NCBI RefSeq assembly: GCF_018069805.1 | Contig: NZ_JAGPYN010000018.1 | Coordinates: 1-64,000 of the forward strand | Length of the DNA stretch: 64,000 bases | Source of the DNA: Pseudoalteromonas ostreae | GTDB taxonomy: Bacteria; Pseudomonadota; Gammaproteobacteria; Enterobacterales; Alteromonadaceae | Direction of reading: 5' to 3' | Shown here: piece after piece, positions 1 to 8,249 of the stretch | Position numbering within the stretch: position 1 is the first letter of the stretch | How the letters are laid out: each line of letters opens with the position of its first letter | The notes under the pieces: model-generated | Told to the model about the DNA's origin: nothing | The model's input: the letters and a program-made list of their open reading frames with translations, nothing else | Databases searched by the model: none | Position numbers and translations under genes: made by a program

Positions 1-30
1 CTCTCCTACGGTGGTAGGTGTATATTACTT

Positions 31-64
31 TGTAGGAACAGGCTTTAGCCGTGATAGGTTAAAG
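31..64. repeat. Dispersed GTAGG...CTTTAGCC palindromic repeat, single copy
   Basis: A TGTAGGAACAGGCTTTAGCC core followed by GTGATAGGTTAA matches the half-element found many times later in the window (for example near 23,040, 23,250 and 50,011). It lies in the non-coding space downstream of the minus-strand tRNA-His. It is a degenerate copy, with weaker inner pairing than the 53.8 kb copy. Confidence 0.6.
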
Positions 65-232
65 CATCGTTCAATATTAAAATATGTATGTAGGTGTTAT
101 AAGGTTTGAAATCTATGCTAAAGCATTCAGCGCTAATGGCTTAGAAAACAGATAAGATATAAATTAGGTATAGGGAATTTTAAAATTTGTAAAGGTGTTC
201 TAAGATATTTTAATTACTAAGAAGGGAAAAAA

Positions 233-309
233 TGGGGCGATTGACGGGGCTTGAACCCGCGACAACCGGAATCACAATCCGGGGCTCTACCAACTGAGCT
301 ACAACCGCC
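233..309 (-). tRNA. tRNA-His (anticodon GTG)
   Basis: Read on the minus strand, a full cloverleaf is visible. The 7-bp acceptor stem GCGGTTG/CAATCGC is preceded by the extra G(-1) that marks histidine tRNAs. The D-arm AGCTCAGTTGGTAGAGC, the anticodon loop with GTG, a TTCAAGC T-loop and an encoded CCA end follow. The discriminator is C73, as expected for tRNA-His. A sigma70-type promoter sits just upstream (338-366). No other tRNA adjoins it in the window. Confidence 0.97.
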
Positions 310-337
310 ACAATACACCTTGTTTGGTGTGGCGCGG

Positions 338-366
338 ATAATACATAAAATAATAAATCTTGTGAA
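338..366 (-). promoter_or_regulatory. Probable sigma70 promoter of tRNA-His
   Basis: On the minus strand there is a -35 TTCACA (361-366), a 17-bp spacer and a -10 TATTAT (338-343). A GC-rich stretch (CCGCGCC) lies between the -10 box and the tRNA. That kind of discriminator is typical of stringently controlled stable-RNA promoters. A small CACC/GGTG hairpin lies between promoter and tRNA. Confidence 0.7.
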
Positions 367-583
367 GGGTTAAGAGCAAAAAAAGTGAAAAAAATTTAAA
401 ATTGAATGTTTTTGTTCATAAAGCAGCCAGAGAATGAATGTTTAAATCGCTTTTTATCTGGTTGAGTAAAATAAAAAATTAATCCTAAAGACGCTCTTTA
501 AAGATAAATAGATTAAATAATAAATTGAAATCAGATATAATTTAATCAGCAAAATGCTTACATACTGAATATCAGGAGCCATA

Positions 584-1402
584 ATGGATACAATACTTAA
601 CTGGATAAACGAAAACTCAGGTTTGATTTTGCATTATGGCATTCAAGCTGTAATAGCATTGGTTATCTTTTTACTGGGCGGCCGTGTTGCAAAGTTTTGC
701 TCTAACCTAACTGAAAAAGCATTCGATAAAAAGAAAGTAGATAAGGCTGTTGGTTCGTTTGTATCAAGCATTGTTTATGCCATAGTATTTATGGCAACAA
801 TCCTAATGGCGTTGTCACAAATTGGCATAGAAACCACTTCATTTATTGCTATTTTAGGTGCAGCAGGCTTAGCGGTTGGCCTAGCACTGCAAGGTTCACT
901 ATCTAACTTCGCATCTGGCGTACTTATTATTTTACTTCGCCCTTTCAAATCGGGTGATTATGTCGAAGCTGGCGGTAAAGCTGGTACAGTTAAGAAAATC
1001 GAAATTTTCTCTACAGAGCTACGCACACCCGATAACAAAGTTATCATCATGCCAAACTCTAAAATTATGTCTGACTCAATTATTAATTACTCGCGCGAAG
1101 CAACTCGCCGTATCGATTTAGTTATTGGTGTTGGTTACGATGCTGACTTACGTAAAGCAAAAGAAGTACTTAAATCAGTACTAGATCAAGAGTCGCGTAT
1201 TCTTAAAGACCCAGCTTACAACGTATCAGTATCTGAGCTTGCAGACTCAAGCGTAAACTTCATTGTGCGCCCGTGGGTTAACTCAGACGATTACTGGCCA
1301 ACTTATTGGTCTTTAATTGAAAACATTAAAATCGCATTAGATGATGCGGATATCACTATTCCGTTTCCGCAAATGGATGTTCATTTGCACAAGCAAGATT
1401 AA
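584..1402 (+). CDS. mscS: MscS-family small-conductance mechanosensitive channel
   Basis: This 272-residue protein forms an inner-membrane channel that opens under membrane tension and releases solutes on hypo-osmotic shock. Three N-terminal membrane segments are visible (about residues 18-37, 59-80 and 86-118). The third has the Gly/Ala-rich pore-helix pattern GLAVGLALQGSLSNFASG that is diagnostic of MscS. The beta domain (GDYVEAGGKAGTVKKIEIF) and the alpha/beta C-terminal domain follow. The length fits the short E. coli-type MscS (286 aa). The ATG follows an AGGAG ribosome binding site at 574-578. Only 31 bp separate it from the DUF481 gene downstream, so they may be co-transcribed. Confidence 0.93.
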   Translation: MDTILNWINENSGLILHYGIQAVIALVIFLLGGRVAKFCSNLTEKAFDKKKVDKAVGSFVSSIVYAIVFMATILMALSQIGIETTSFIAILGAAGLAVGLALQGSLSNFASGVLIILLRPFKSGDYVEAGGKAGTVKKIEIFSTELRTPDNKVIIMPNSKIMSDSIINYSREATRRIDLVIGVGYDADLRKAKEVLKSVLDQESRILKDPAYNVSVSELADSSVNFIVRPWVNSDDYWPTYWSLIENIKIALDDADITIPFPQMDVHLHKQD

Positions 1403-1433
1403 TCAATCAACAAGTAGCAAAGGTTATTTTTTA

Positions 1434-2210
1434 ATGAAATTAAAGCTTTTATCAATTTTAGTTGCAGCATCTGCCGCAACCAATGCATTCGCTGAAGACG
1501 CTAAGACATGGGATGTTACTAGTGAGTTAGGTGCAATTATCACTAGCGGTAATACTGAAACAACTACTCTTAAAGGTGGGATCAAAGCATTACATAACTT
1601 AAATAGCTGGAACAACGAGTACAAAATTAACGGCCTTTACAAAGAAGACAATGTTGAAAATAAGGCCGGTATAAAAGAAACCCAACGTACTAACGAAAAA
1701 TATTCGTTATCAGCGCAAGGTAACTATAAATTAAATGAAGAGCATGCTCATTTATATATCTATGGCTCACATGTTTCAGATTACTTTGGCGCTTATCGCA
1801 GCGAGTCGGTTATTTCAGCTGGTTATGGTCAGCGTCTCTTAGATCGTTCAGACATGTGGTTAAACGCAGAGATTGGTCCAGGTTATAAATACTTTCAATA
1901 CCCTGATAAAAGTACTGAAGTCGATGAAAATGGTAACTCTTTAGCAGGTGAGCATGAGGGGGAGGTTATTGCTTTAGGTAAGCTTGATTACAATTGGCAA
2001 ATTTCTGATAACGCTAAGTTTACCCAGTTAGTTGCAGTTGAATATGGTGATACCAACACTAAAACACGTTCTGAAACAGCGCTTTTAGCTAAGATCAACG
2101 GTTCATTACAGATGAAAGTTGCTTATAACATCACCAACAACTCAGCTGTTGCAGATGACAAAGAAAGTACAGACACAGAAACCTCATTGACATTGGTTTA
2201 CAGTTTTTAA
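1434..2210 (+). CDS. DUF481-family outer-membrane beta-barrel protein (YdiY-like)
   Basis: This 258-residue protein has a clean Sec signal peptide (MKLKLLSILVAASAATNAFA, cleaved before EDAKTW). Alternating aromatic beta strands follow, and the C-terminus is LVYSF, the terminal-Phe pattern of outer-membrane barrels. The segment ELGAIITSGNTETTTLKGG is typical of DUF481, which includes E. coli YdiY; the function is unknown. I chose the ATG at 1434 because a longer reading frame from 1341 runs into mscS and would bury the signal peptide. Strong hairpins follow the gene. Confidence 0.88.
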   Translation: MKLKLLSILVAASAATNAFAEDAKTWDVTSELGAIITSGNTETTTLKGGIKALHNLNSWNNEYKINGLYKEDNVENKAGIKETQRTNEKYSLSAQGNYKLNEEHAHLYIYGSHVSDYFGAYRSESVISAGYGQRLLDRSDMWLNAEIGPGYKYFQYPDKSTEVDENGNSLAGEHEGEVIALGKLDYNWQISDNAKFTQLVAVEYGDTNTKTRSETALLAKINGSLQMKVAYNITNNSAVADDKESTDTETSLTLVYSF

Positions 2211-2219
2211 CAGTTTAAC

Positions 2220-2242
2220 GCAGTTAAATGACATTTAACTGC
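2220..2242 (+). repeat. Perfect inverted repeat after the DUF481 gene
   Basis: Two 11-bp arms, GCAGTTAAATG and CATTTAACTGC, flank a single A, ten bases after the stop codon. It precedes the T-tailed terminator hairpin at 2246 and could help transcript end formation or protect the mRNA 3' end. It has no T-run of its own. Confidence 0.6.
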
Positions 2243-2245
2243 AAT

Positions 2246-2268
2246 AAAGGGGCGAAAGTCCCTTTTTT
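2246..2268 (+). terminator. Rho-independent terminator of mscS/DUF481
   Basis: AAAGGG and CCCTTT arms with an 8-nt loop end in six Ts. It lies 36 bp after the DUF481 stop and separates these genes from polysaccharide cluster I. Confidence 0.8.
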
Positions 2269-2293
2269 ATTTGTGTTGAAATAATGTAGAATA

Positions 2294-2315
2294 GCCAATC
2301 TTTTGGCCGTAGTAC
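2294..2315 (+). promoter_or_regulatory. Possible ops/JUMPstart-like element ahead of cluster I
   Basis: GGCCGTAG (2305-2312) differs by one base from the RfaH-recruiting ops core GGCGGTAG. It overlaps a small GCCAA-TCTT-TTGGC hairpin (2294-2307). It sits in the leader of a long polysaccharide operon, where ops elements occur. The match is short and could be chance. There is a TAGAAT -10-like box at 2287-2292 but no good -35. Confidence 0.25.
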
Positions 2316-2331
2316 TAGGAAAAACCTAATT

Positions 2332-5007
2332 GTGATGCTTTTTAAACGATTTTTAATATTTTTTTTACTGTTAACGACGGCGACAGCATTTGCTTTCACG
2401 CCGACTGCATCGCAAATTGAACAATTTAAAAAGTTGCCAAAAGCCCAGCAAGAAGCACTTGCTATGCAATATGGGGTTGACTTAACAAGTCTCACCGGTA
2501 ACAAATCATCGCCTAGTGCTGCAGCAGAAGAACAACAAACAGTTTATCCGCGTCAAGAGCAAGAAGAACCTGTATTGACAGACGAAGAACGCTTTGATCC
2601 ACAAAGGGATGAAATCAAGCCTTTTGGTTACGATTTGTTCTCTGGTGAGCCTACTACCTTCATGCCAAGTGAAAATGCAGCTGTGCCAGAAACCTACTTA
2701 ATTGGTCGAGGTGATCAGCTAAATATTAACTTTTATGGCAAAGAAAGCGAAAGCTATGAAGTGTATGTTGATCGTGAAGGGCGAATAAATATCCCAAATT
2801 TAAGCCCTGTAGAAGTTGCTGGCCTAACATTCGGGGAAATAAAAGAACTTATTAAAGCTAAAGTAGAACAAGAAATTATTGGTGTTAAAGCATTTGTATC
2901 ACTAGGGCAATTACGCAGCATGCGTATTTTAGTGTTAGGTGAAGCGTATAAGCCAGGCAGTTATAGTGTTTCTTCTTTAACGACTGTGTCACATGCGCTT
3001 TTTATTAGCGGTGGCGTAACTGATATTGCATCTTTACGTAATATACAAGTAAAACGTGCTGGTAAAGTCGTTGCAAACTTTGACCTTTATGAATTACTGA
3101 TTAAGGGTGATAGTCGTAACGATATTGTTTTAAAGCCTGGTGATGTGGTTTTTGTTCCACCCGTGGGAGCGCAAGTTGCTGTTGAAGGGTTAGTGAAGCG
3201 CCCTGCAATTTTTGAAATAAAAAAGAATGAAACGGCCCAAGATATATTGAAAATGACTGGTGGCTTAAAACCAGAGGCTTATGCTCAAAAAGGTATCGTT
3301 GAGCGCTTTAATAATTATAATGCTAAAGAAATTTTATCAGTCGATTTTAGCGTTGGTGATATCAACTATATACCGCAGGATGGCGATAGAATTCGTTTTA
3401 ACCCAGTAAGTTTACAGATCCAAAACTCAATTACCGTAATAGGTGCTGTTGCACGCCCAGGTAATTATCAGTGGCATCAAGGTAAGCATATCTCTGATGT
3501 CTTTACGTCAGTACGAGGTGATTTATTACCGCAAGCAGATCTTAGTTATGCTTTGTTAGTGCGTGAAACCAATATTGCAGGCGATATTGAGCTGTATCAA
3601 TTTGATATTGCGCAAGCAATAGTAAAAGCCGCTGAACACGATTTAGAGTTGCATGCAAATGACAAATTATTAGTTTTTAGTCGTTTTGAAGCAAAAGAAG
3701 CTGAAAAGTTAGCGCTAACAAACATGGCATTGACCGAAAAGCAACAGCAGCAACAAATTAAAGTTGAACAGTGGCATAGGTATCAAAAGAAAGAATTCGA
3801 AAAGTACATTGGAATTATCCAAAACGAAGACCCTTTTAAAAAGGCTGATGATGGTGCCAATCTAACTATTTCTCAATTGGCTAAGCAAAGAAAAGAGGCT
3901 GAAGAGGCTGTTGAACTTACGTCCGAAGATTATTCAATTTTTAGTCGCTATAACATATTAAAACCAATCAAAGCTAAATTAAAACAACAAGCTTCGGTTA
4001 ATCAGGCTATGCAATTGATTGAGATAAATGGCCATGTAGCTTACCCAGGTGTGTACCCACTAACAGTGGGAGCTGAAGTTAACGAGTTAATTATAGCCGC
4101 AGGCGGGTTATTAGAATCGGCTTATACAGAACAAGCTGAAATCACTCGCCAACTAGCTGGCGATGCAACAAAAGTAGAGCACATAAAGTTTAATTTGCAT
4201 AAAGCGATGCTCGGTGAGCTTAGTGATAACCGAGAACTACGTAGTAAAGATAGCCTTAATATTTTTTCAATTCCAAATTGGCAAGAAAACGTAAAAGTTG
4301 AGCTAAAAGGCGAAGTTAAATTCCCTGGAACTTATACAATTCGTCGTGGTGAAACATTGACCAACTTACTCTCGCGGGCTGGTGGATTCTCAGAGTTTGC
4401 TGAAGAGAAAGCAGCAATTTTTACACGCGAGTCTATTCGTAAACAAGAGCAGCAGCAATTAACTAAGTTATCAGAAGAGTTACGTCGTGATCTTGCGCAA
4501 AAAAGCTTTGAGAAAGGCGCCAGAACGTTATCGTACGATGAGATGAACAAGTTACTTATCGACTTAGCAGATATAGAAGCGGTAGGGCGACTCGTTATTG
4601 ATCTTCCTTTAATCGTTGAAGATAAACAAAAGCTTGTGCTGCAAGACGGCGATACTTTATATGTGCCAAGCAAGCGTGACTCTATCAGCGTAATTGGCGA
4701 AGTTAATTATTCAACCTCGCATTTATACAAACCAGGCGTAAGTTTTGAAGATTACATAGCATTGAGTGGTGGTTTAAAAGAGCGGGCTGATGATGATCGC
4801 ATCTATATTATTAAAGCCAATGGTTCAGTAAAAATTCCAAACTCAGGAAGTTGGTTTGCTGTGAATGATTCACAAATGTTAGAAGCTGGTGACACAATCG
4901 TAGTTCCATTAAATTCTGGTTATATGGATAACCTCACTCTGTGGAGTACAGCTACTCAGATTATTTATCAGATTGGTGTAGCTGTTGCTGCTATTAGCCG
5001 TATTTAA
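2332..5007 (+). CDS. Multi-SLBB polysaccharide export outer-membrane protein (WbfF/OtnA type)
   Basis: This 891-residue exported protein should form the outer-membrane exit, or part of it, for the cluster I polysaccharide. A signal peptide (hydrophobic to about residue 20, ending TAFA) is followed by a Poly_export domain (YLIGRGDQLNINFYGKE, about residues 120-210). About five or six SLBB repeats follow, each with a VxGxVxxPGxY/GG pattern (for example INGHVAYPGVY, LKGEVKFPGTY, VIGEVNYSTS). A Gln/Glu/Lys-rich helical insert lies at about residues 455-500. It is more than twice as long as Wza and has no lipobox, as in Vibrio WbfF/OtnA. The start may be GTG 2332 (AGGA 11 nt upstream) or ATG 2335. 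The Wzz-like gene follows after 25 bp. Confidence 0.88.
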   Translation: MMLFKRFLIFFLLLTTATAFAFTPTASQIEQFKKLPKAQQEALAMQYGVDLTSLTGNKSSPSAAAEEQQTVYPRQEQEEPVLTDEERFDPQRDEIKPFGYDLFSGEPTTFMPSENAAVPETYLIGRGDQLNINFYGKESESYEVYVDREGRINIPNLSPVEVAGLTFGEIKELIKAKVEQEIIGVKAFVSLGQLRSMRILVLGEAYKPGSYSVSSLTTVSHALFISGGVTDIASLRNIQVKRAGKVVANFDLYELLIKGDSRNDIVLKPGDVVFVPPVGAQVAVEGLVKRPAIFEIKKNETAQDILKMTGGLKPEAYAQKGIVERFNNYNAKEILSVDFSVGDINYIPQDGDRIRFNPVSLQIQNSITVIGAVARPGNYQWHQGKHISDVFTSVRGDLLPQADLSYALLVRETNIAGDIELYQFDIAQAIVKAAEHDLELHANDKLLVFSRFEAKEAEKLALTNMALTEKQQQQQIKVEQWHRYQKKEFEKYIGIIQNEDPFKKADDGANLTISQLAKQRKEAEEAVELTSEDYSIFSRYNILKPIKAKLKQQASVNQAMQLIEINGHVAYPGVYPLTVGAEVNELIIAAGGLLESAYTEQAEITRQLAGDATKVEHIKFNLHKAMLGELSDNRELRSKDSLNIFSIPNWQENVKVELKGEVKFPGTYTIRRGETLTNLLSRAGGFSEFAEEKAAIFTRESIRKQEQQQLTKLSEELRRDLAQKSFEKGARTLSYDEMNKLLIDLADIEAVGRLVIDLPLIVEDKQKLVLQDGDTLYVPSKRDSISVIGEVNYSTSHLYKPGVSFEDYIALSGGLKERADDDRIYIIKANGSVKIPNSGSWFAVNDSQMLEAGDTIVVPLNSGYMDNLTLWSTATQIIYQIGVAVAAISRI

Positions 5008-5032
5008 ATTAGTGTTATAGGAACCGTTATAT

Positions 5033-5983
5033 ATGCAAAATGATAATATCGATCTTAAGCAAAGTTCTATGACTGAAGATGTTGATTTAAAAGAGCTGAT
5101 TAGTATTATTTGGAGTAGAAGGCTTTTTGTCTTTATTGTTACATCTAGTTTTTCGGTGCTAGCGATAGCATTTGCTTTATATTTACCAAATATTTATAAA
5201 TCAGAAGCTTTGATTGCTCCTGCTGAATCTGAGGATGTAAGCGGTCTGGCTGGTCTTGCAGGTCAATTGGGGGGGGTTGCCAGTTTGGCTGGAATAAATT
5301 TATCAGGTCAAAGTGGTAAGGTGAATAAAATAGATTTTGCTCTTGCAGTTATACAATCAAAAAAGTTTGCTCGAAGCTTCTTTGAACGGCACAACATCTT
5401 ACCTGAATTGATGGCTGTGAAAGGGTGGAAAGAAAATGAACTTGAGTATGATGAAGCGTTATTTAATTCAAGTACAGGAGAGTGGGTTCTGCGTGATGGA
5501 CAGACTAAGAAGCCAACATTCCAGAGTGCTTTTATCACTTTTCGTAAAGCAATATCTATCAGTAAAGTCTCTGATTCTGGAATGTATACAATTTCGATTG
5601 AGCATTTATCACCTTATATCGCTCAAAAATGGGTCATTTGGGTTGTTGAAGATATAAATGAAGAAATGAGAAAGCTAGATGTGGATGAAGCAACTAAAAG
5701 TAAAGCATTTCTCCGCGATCAAATAGAGAAAACAAGCGTAATGGATATTAGAAAGGTTCTTTTTAATCTTATTGAAGAGCAAACAAAAACAACAATGTTT
5801 GCGGAAATTAGAGATGAATATATCTTCCAGACAGTTGATCCTGCACTTGTCCCAGAAAAGAAAGTTTCACCTCATAGACTTTTGATTTGTATTTTAGGTT
5901 TCTTGTTGGGATTATTTAGTTCAATAATAGCAATTACTGTAAAATTTTATTTTCGAAATCGCAAGGAGTGCATAACTTCATGA
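5033..5983 (+). CDS. wzz: Wzz-family chain-length determinant / co-polymerase
   Basis: This 316-residue inner-membrane protein regulates the polymer length made by the Wzy polymerase. A cytoplasmic start leads into a first membrane helix (about residues 32-52) and the LPNIYKSEALIAPAE motif of the Wzz domain. A periplasmic helical region comes next, then the FQTVDPALVPEKKVSPHR segment just before the second membrane helix (about residues 285-307). There is no C-terminal kinase domain, so it differs from the Wzc encoded at 20.6 kb. A run of eight Gs at 5269-5276 lies in the Gly-rich part (QLGGVASLAG) and could be slippage-prone. It overlaps the next gene by 4 bp (ATGA). Confidence 0.88.
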   Translation: MQNDNIDLKQSSMTEDVDLKELISIIWSRRLFVFIVTSSFSVLAIAFALYLPNIYKSEALIAPAESEDVSGLAGLAGQLGGVASLAGINLSGQSGKVNKIDFALAVIQSKKFARSFFERHNILPELMAVKGWKENELEYDEALFNSSTGEWVLRDGQTKKPTFQSAFITFRKAISISKVSDSGMYTISIEHLSPYIAQKWVIWVVEDINEEMRKLDVDEATKSKAFLRDQIEKTSVMDIRKVLFNLIEEQTKTTMFAEIRDEYIFQTVDPALVPEKKVSPHRLLICILGFLLGLFSSIIAITVKFYFRNRKECITS

Positions 5984-6951
5984 GTCATCGTCAAACTTTG
6001 GGAGTAAATAAATTACGGATAAATAAGCGATTTAGAAGTCGAAAACACGTGCTTAGCAAGTCAGTAATTTATGTCTATTGCCCTAGTGAAAAAGAAAAGA
6101 AGATAAAGGAACTCTCAAAAAAGTATTTATTTGACGTTGTGCTTAATGATTATACTATCCGTGATTTAACGCGAAAGGTTATATGTCATTATGATTGCGC
6201 TATTTTAGAATCAAAGCATAAAGATTTTTTAGTCGCTGCAACTGAAGCTGGCGCTTGGGTTGAGCCCTTAGTGAGTTATTTAGATGAAAGGCTTGGCTAT
6301 ACTGAAATAGAGTTACTATCTAGTGGTTATTTTTTACATCAAAAAGCATTCTCTATTTTGTCTGCAAAAAGGACTGAAATAGCGAAGAGAGTTATTGATG
6401 TTTTCTTTTCTTTCTTATTATTCTTGTTTGCATTACCTATAGGGCTGGTAACTGCAATTTTAATTAAGTTAGAAAGCAAAGGGCCTATTTTTTATAAACA
6501 GAAAAGAACTGGTTTATATAATATTGAGTTTAATGTTATAAAATTTCGCTCTATGTATGTTGATGCTGAATCAAATGGAGCTCAGTGGGCATCTGAAAAT
6601 GATTTACGGATAACTAGAGTTGGTAATTTCATCAGAAAAACAAGGATAGATGAATTACCGCAAATCATAAATATAATTCAAGGAGATATGTCTATTGTTG
6701 GACCAAGGCCAGAAAGAGAAGTGTTTATAAGTGAGTTAGAAAAAGAAATTCCATACTATCGATTCCGACATGCAGTTAAGCCAGGTGTAACAGGCTTAGC
6801 ACAAGTTCGCTATCCGTATGGTGCATCTATTGAGGATGCAAAGTGGAAGCATAAATATGATATATATTATATAAAACATCATAAAACTCTCACTGACTTT
6901 AAGATACTGCTCAAAACTATAAAGATAGTTATTTTTGGTATGGGACGTTAG
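5980..6951 (+). CDS. Initiating phosphoglycosyl transferase (Bac_transf family)
   Basis: This 323-residue enzyme should load the first sugar-1-phosphate of the cluster I repeat onto undecaprenyl phosphate. The C-terminal half is a full Bac_transf domain: membrane-dipping helix KRVIDVFFSFLLFLFALPIG, then FYKQKRTG, KFRSM, RKTRIDELPQ and GDMSIVGPRPE. The first ~130 residues look soluble, unlike the multi-spanning N-terminus of WbaP/WcaJ. I chose ATG 5980 (overlapping the wzz stop, with AAGGAG at 5963-5968) over an upstream GTG at 5968. The sugar transferred cannot be told from sequence. It is the first of two initiating transferases in the window. Confidence 0.87.
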   Translation: MSHRQTLGVNKLRINKRFRSRKHVLSKSVIYVYCPSEKEKKIKELSKKYLFDVVLNDYTIRDLTRKVICHYDCAILESKHKDFLVAATEAGAWVEPLVSYLDERLGYTEIELLSSGYFLHQKAFSILSAKRTEIAKRVIDVFFSFLLFLFALPIGLVTAILIKLESKGPIFYKQKRTGLYNIEFNVIKFRSMYVDAESNGAQWASENDLRITRVGNFIRKTRIDELPQIINIIQGDMSIVGPRPEREVFISELEKEIPYYRFRHAVKPGVTGLAQVRYPYGASIEDAKWKHKYDIYYIKHHKTLTDFKILLKTIKIVIFGMGR

Positions 6952-7058
6952 TAATAATCTATTAGATTATAATAAATGCAGTCTAATATTTATACTTTAA
7001 ATGTGTTTGAATGAGTAGTGTTTTAATGTCAATAAATTTACAAGTCTTTGATTTTTAA

Positions 7059-8249
7059 GTGTCGCAATATATGCGTGATGAAAATAAGCTATTAAGTGTA
7101 AATAGGTTTATTACTGGTCTTTTTGTTTCTTCTTTTATATTTTCAATATATAATAGAACCTTTTCTTTATTTGGTGATGTCAGATACATTGTTATAATTT
7201 TTTTACTCTTCAATATATTTACAATAATAATCGATAGGGAGAAAAAAGGCTCTTGGAAAGTTAGCGGTAGCTTTATCTTTCTTGCTTTTTTATTTTTTTC
7301 TTTGTTTTTATTAGATCAGATCTCATGGTTGGTATCTGATCTTCCAAAAAATAAAGCCGTCTATACTGATGTTGTAATTCTTTATGCTTATCATTTTCTA
7401 GCTGCATTAGTTTTTATAATAAATAGACATAATATGAATAAAAGTTTTGTGATAAATTCTATTTTATTTTCAAGTGTCTTTTTGTCATTTTCTTGTTTTT
7501 ACCAAGCTTTAATTGGAGACTTGCCATTTGTTTCAGAAAACTCCTCGCCTGAAGTGTTTAAAGATAATCTCTCTATATTAGGTGTTCGTCCTGGAGGTTA
7601 TTCGCATGATCCAAATTATACATCGCTCTTAATGGTTTTTAGTTTATATGTTTTATCAAAAAAAGATAATGGAGTTTTTGGTTTTATACTTACTTTTGTT
7701 TTTTTATTTACTCTTTTTATTTCTGGTTCAAAAACTGTATTATTAATACTTGCTATTTTAATTGTAAGGTATTCTTTTATAAGATTGAAAATTACATTAC
7801 TCTTTAATTTATTTTCAGTTTTATTGTGTTCATTTGGTCTCGCAGCTATATTTTCCTTGTTTGAGCAACTATCAACTTTTTCTCAGCGTTTGACTATGTG
7901 GAAGCTGGCGATAGAGCAATTTTTTATAACTCCTTTCCTTGGTGCAGGTATTACTGGGGTGAGAAGTGCTTTATCTCTTGAAATGAGGTATGTGCAGCCA
8001 CACAATGGTTGGTTAGCCCTATTTGTTGACCATGGAGCCTTGTTAGGGGGCGTTATTATGGGAATTATATATTATATGGCGATTACCGTAAAAGATAGAT
8101 TAACTCGATACTTATTAGTCGTTTATATATTTTTATCATTTACAAATGAGATGTGGGTATACCCGTATTGGATTTTGTTTTTTGTAATTGCTCCCCTAAT
8201 TATGATGAAACCTACTATACATGAGAGAAAATATGTCACCAAGTATTAG
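7059..8249 (+). CDS. wzy: O-antigen polymerase Wzy / ligase-family membrane protein
   Basis: This 396-residue protein has about ten hydrophobic helices and the Wzy_C/O-antigen ligase signature: a periplasmic loop with GVRPGGYSHDPN, then LGAGITGVRSA and QPHNGWLALFVDHGALLGG. In this context it most likely polymerises lipid-linked repeats in the periplasm. The DNA is very AT-rich, as usual for strain-specific wzy genes. The start is uncertain: GTG 7059 or ATG 7071, neither with a good ribosome binding site. It overlaps the next gene by 17 bp. An O-antigen ligase role is the main alternative. Confidence 0.8.
   Translation: MSQYMRDENKLLSVNRFITGLFVSSFIFSIYNRTFSLFGDVRYIVIIFLLFNIFTIIIDREKKGSWKVSGSFIFLAFLFFSLFLLDQISWLVSDLPKNKAVYTDVVILYAYHFLAALVFIINRHNMNKSFVINSILFSSVFLSFSCFYQALIGDLPFVSENSSPEVFKDNLSILGVRPGGYSHDPNYTSLLMVFSLYVLSKKDNGVFGFILTFVFLFTLFISGSKTVLLILAILIVRYSFIRLKITLLFNLFSVLLCSFGLAAIFSLFEQLSTFSQRLTMWKLAIEQFFITPFLGAGITGVRSALSLEMRYVQPHNGWLALFVDHGALLGGVIMGIIYYMAITVKDRLTRYLLVVYIFLSFTNEMWVYPYWILFFVIAPLIMMKPTIHERKYVTKY

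Noticed and set aside
1341-1433. Extended N-terminus for the DUF481 protein
   Set aside because: It overlaps mscS out of frame and would place the clear signal peptide 31 residues inside the protein; ATG 1434 is better.
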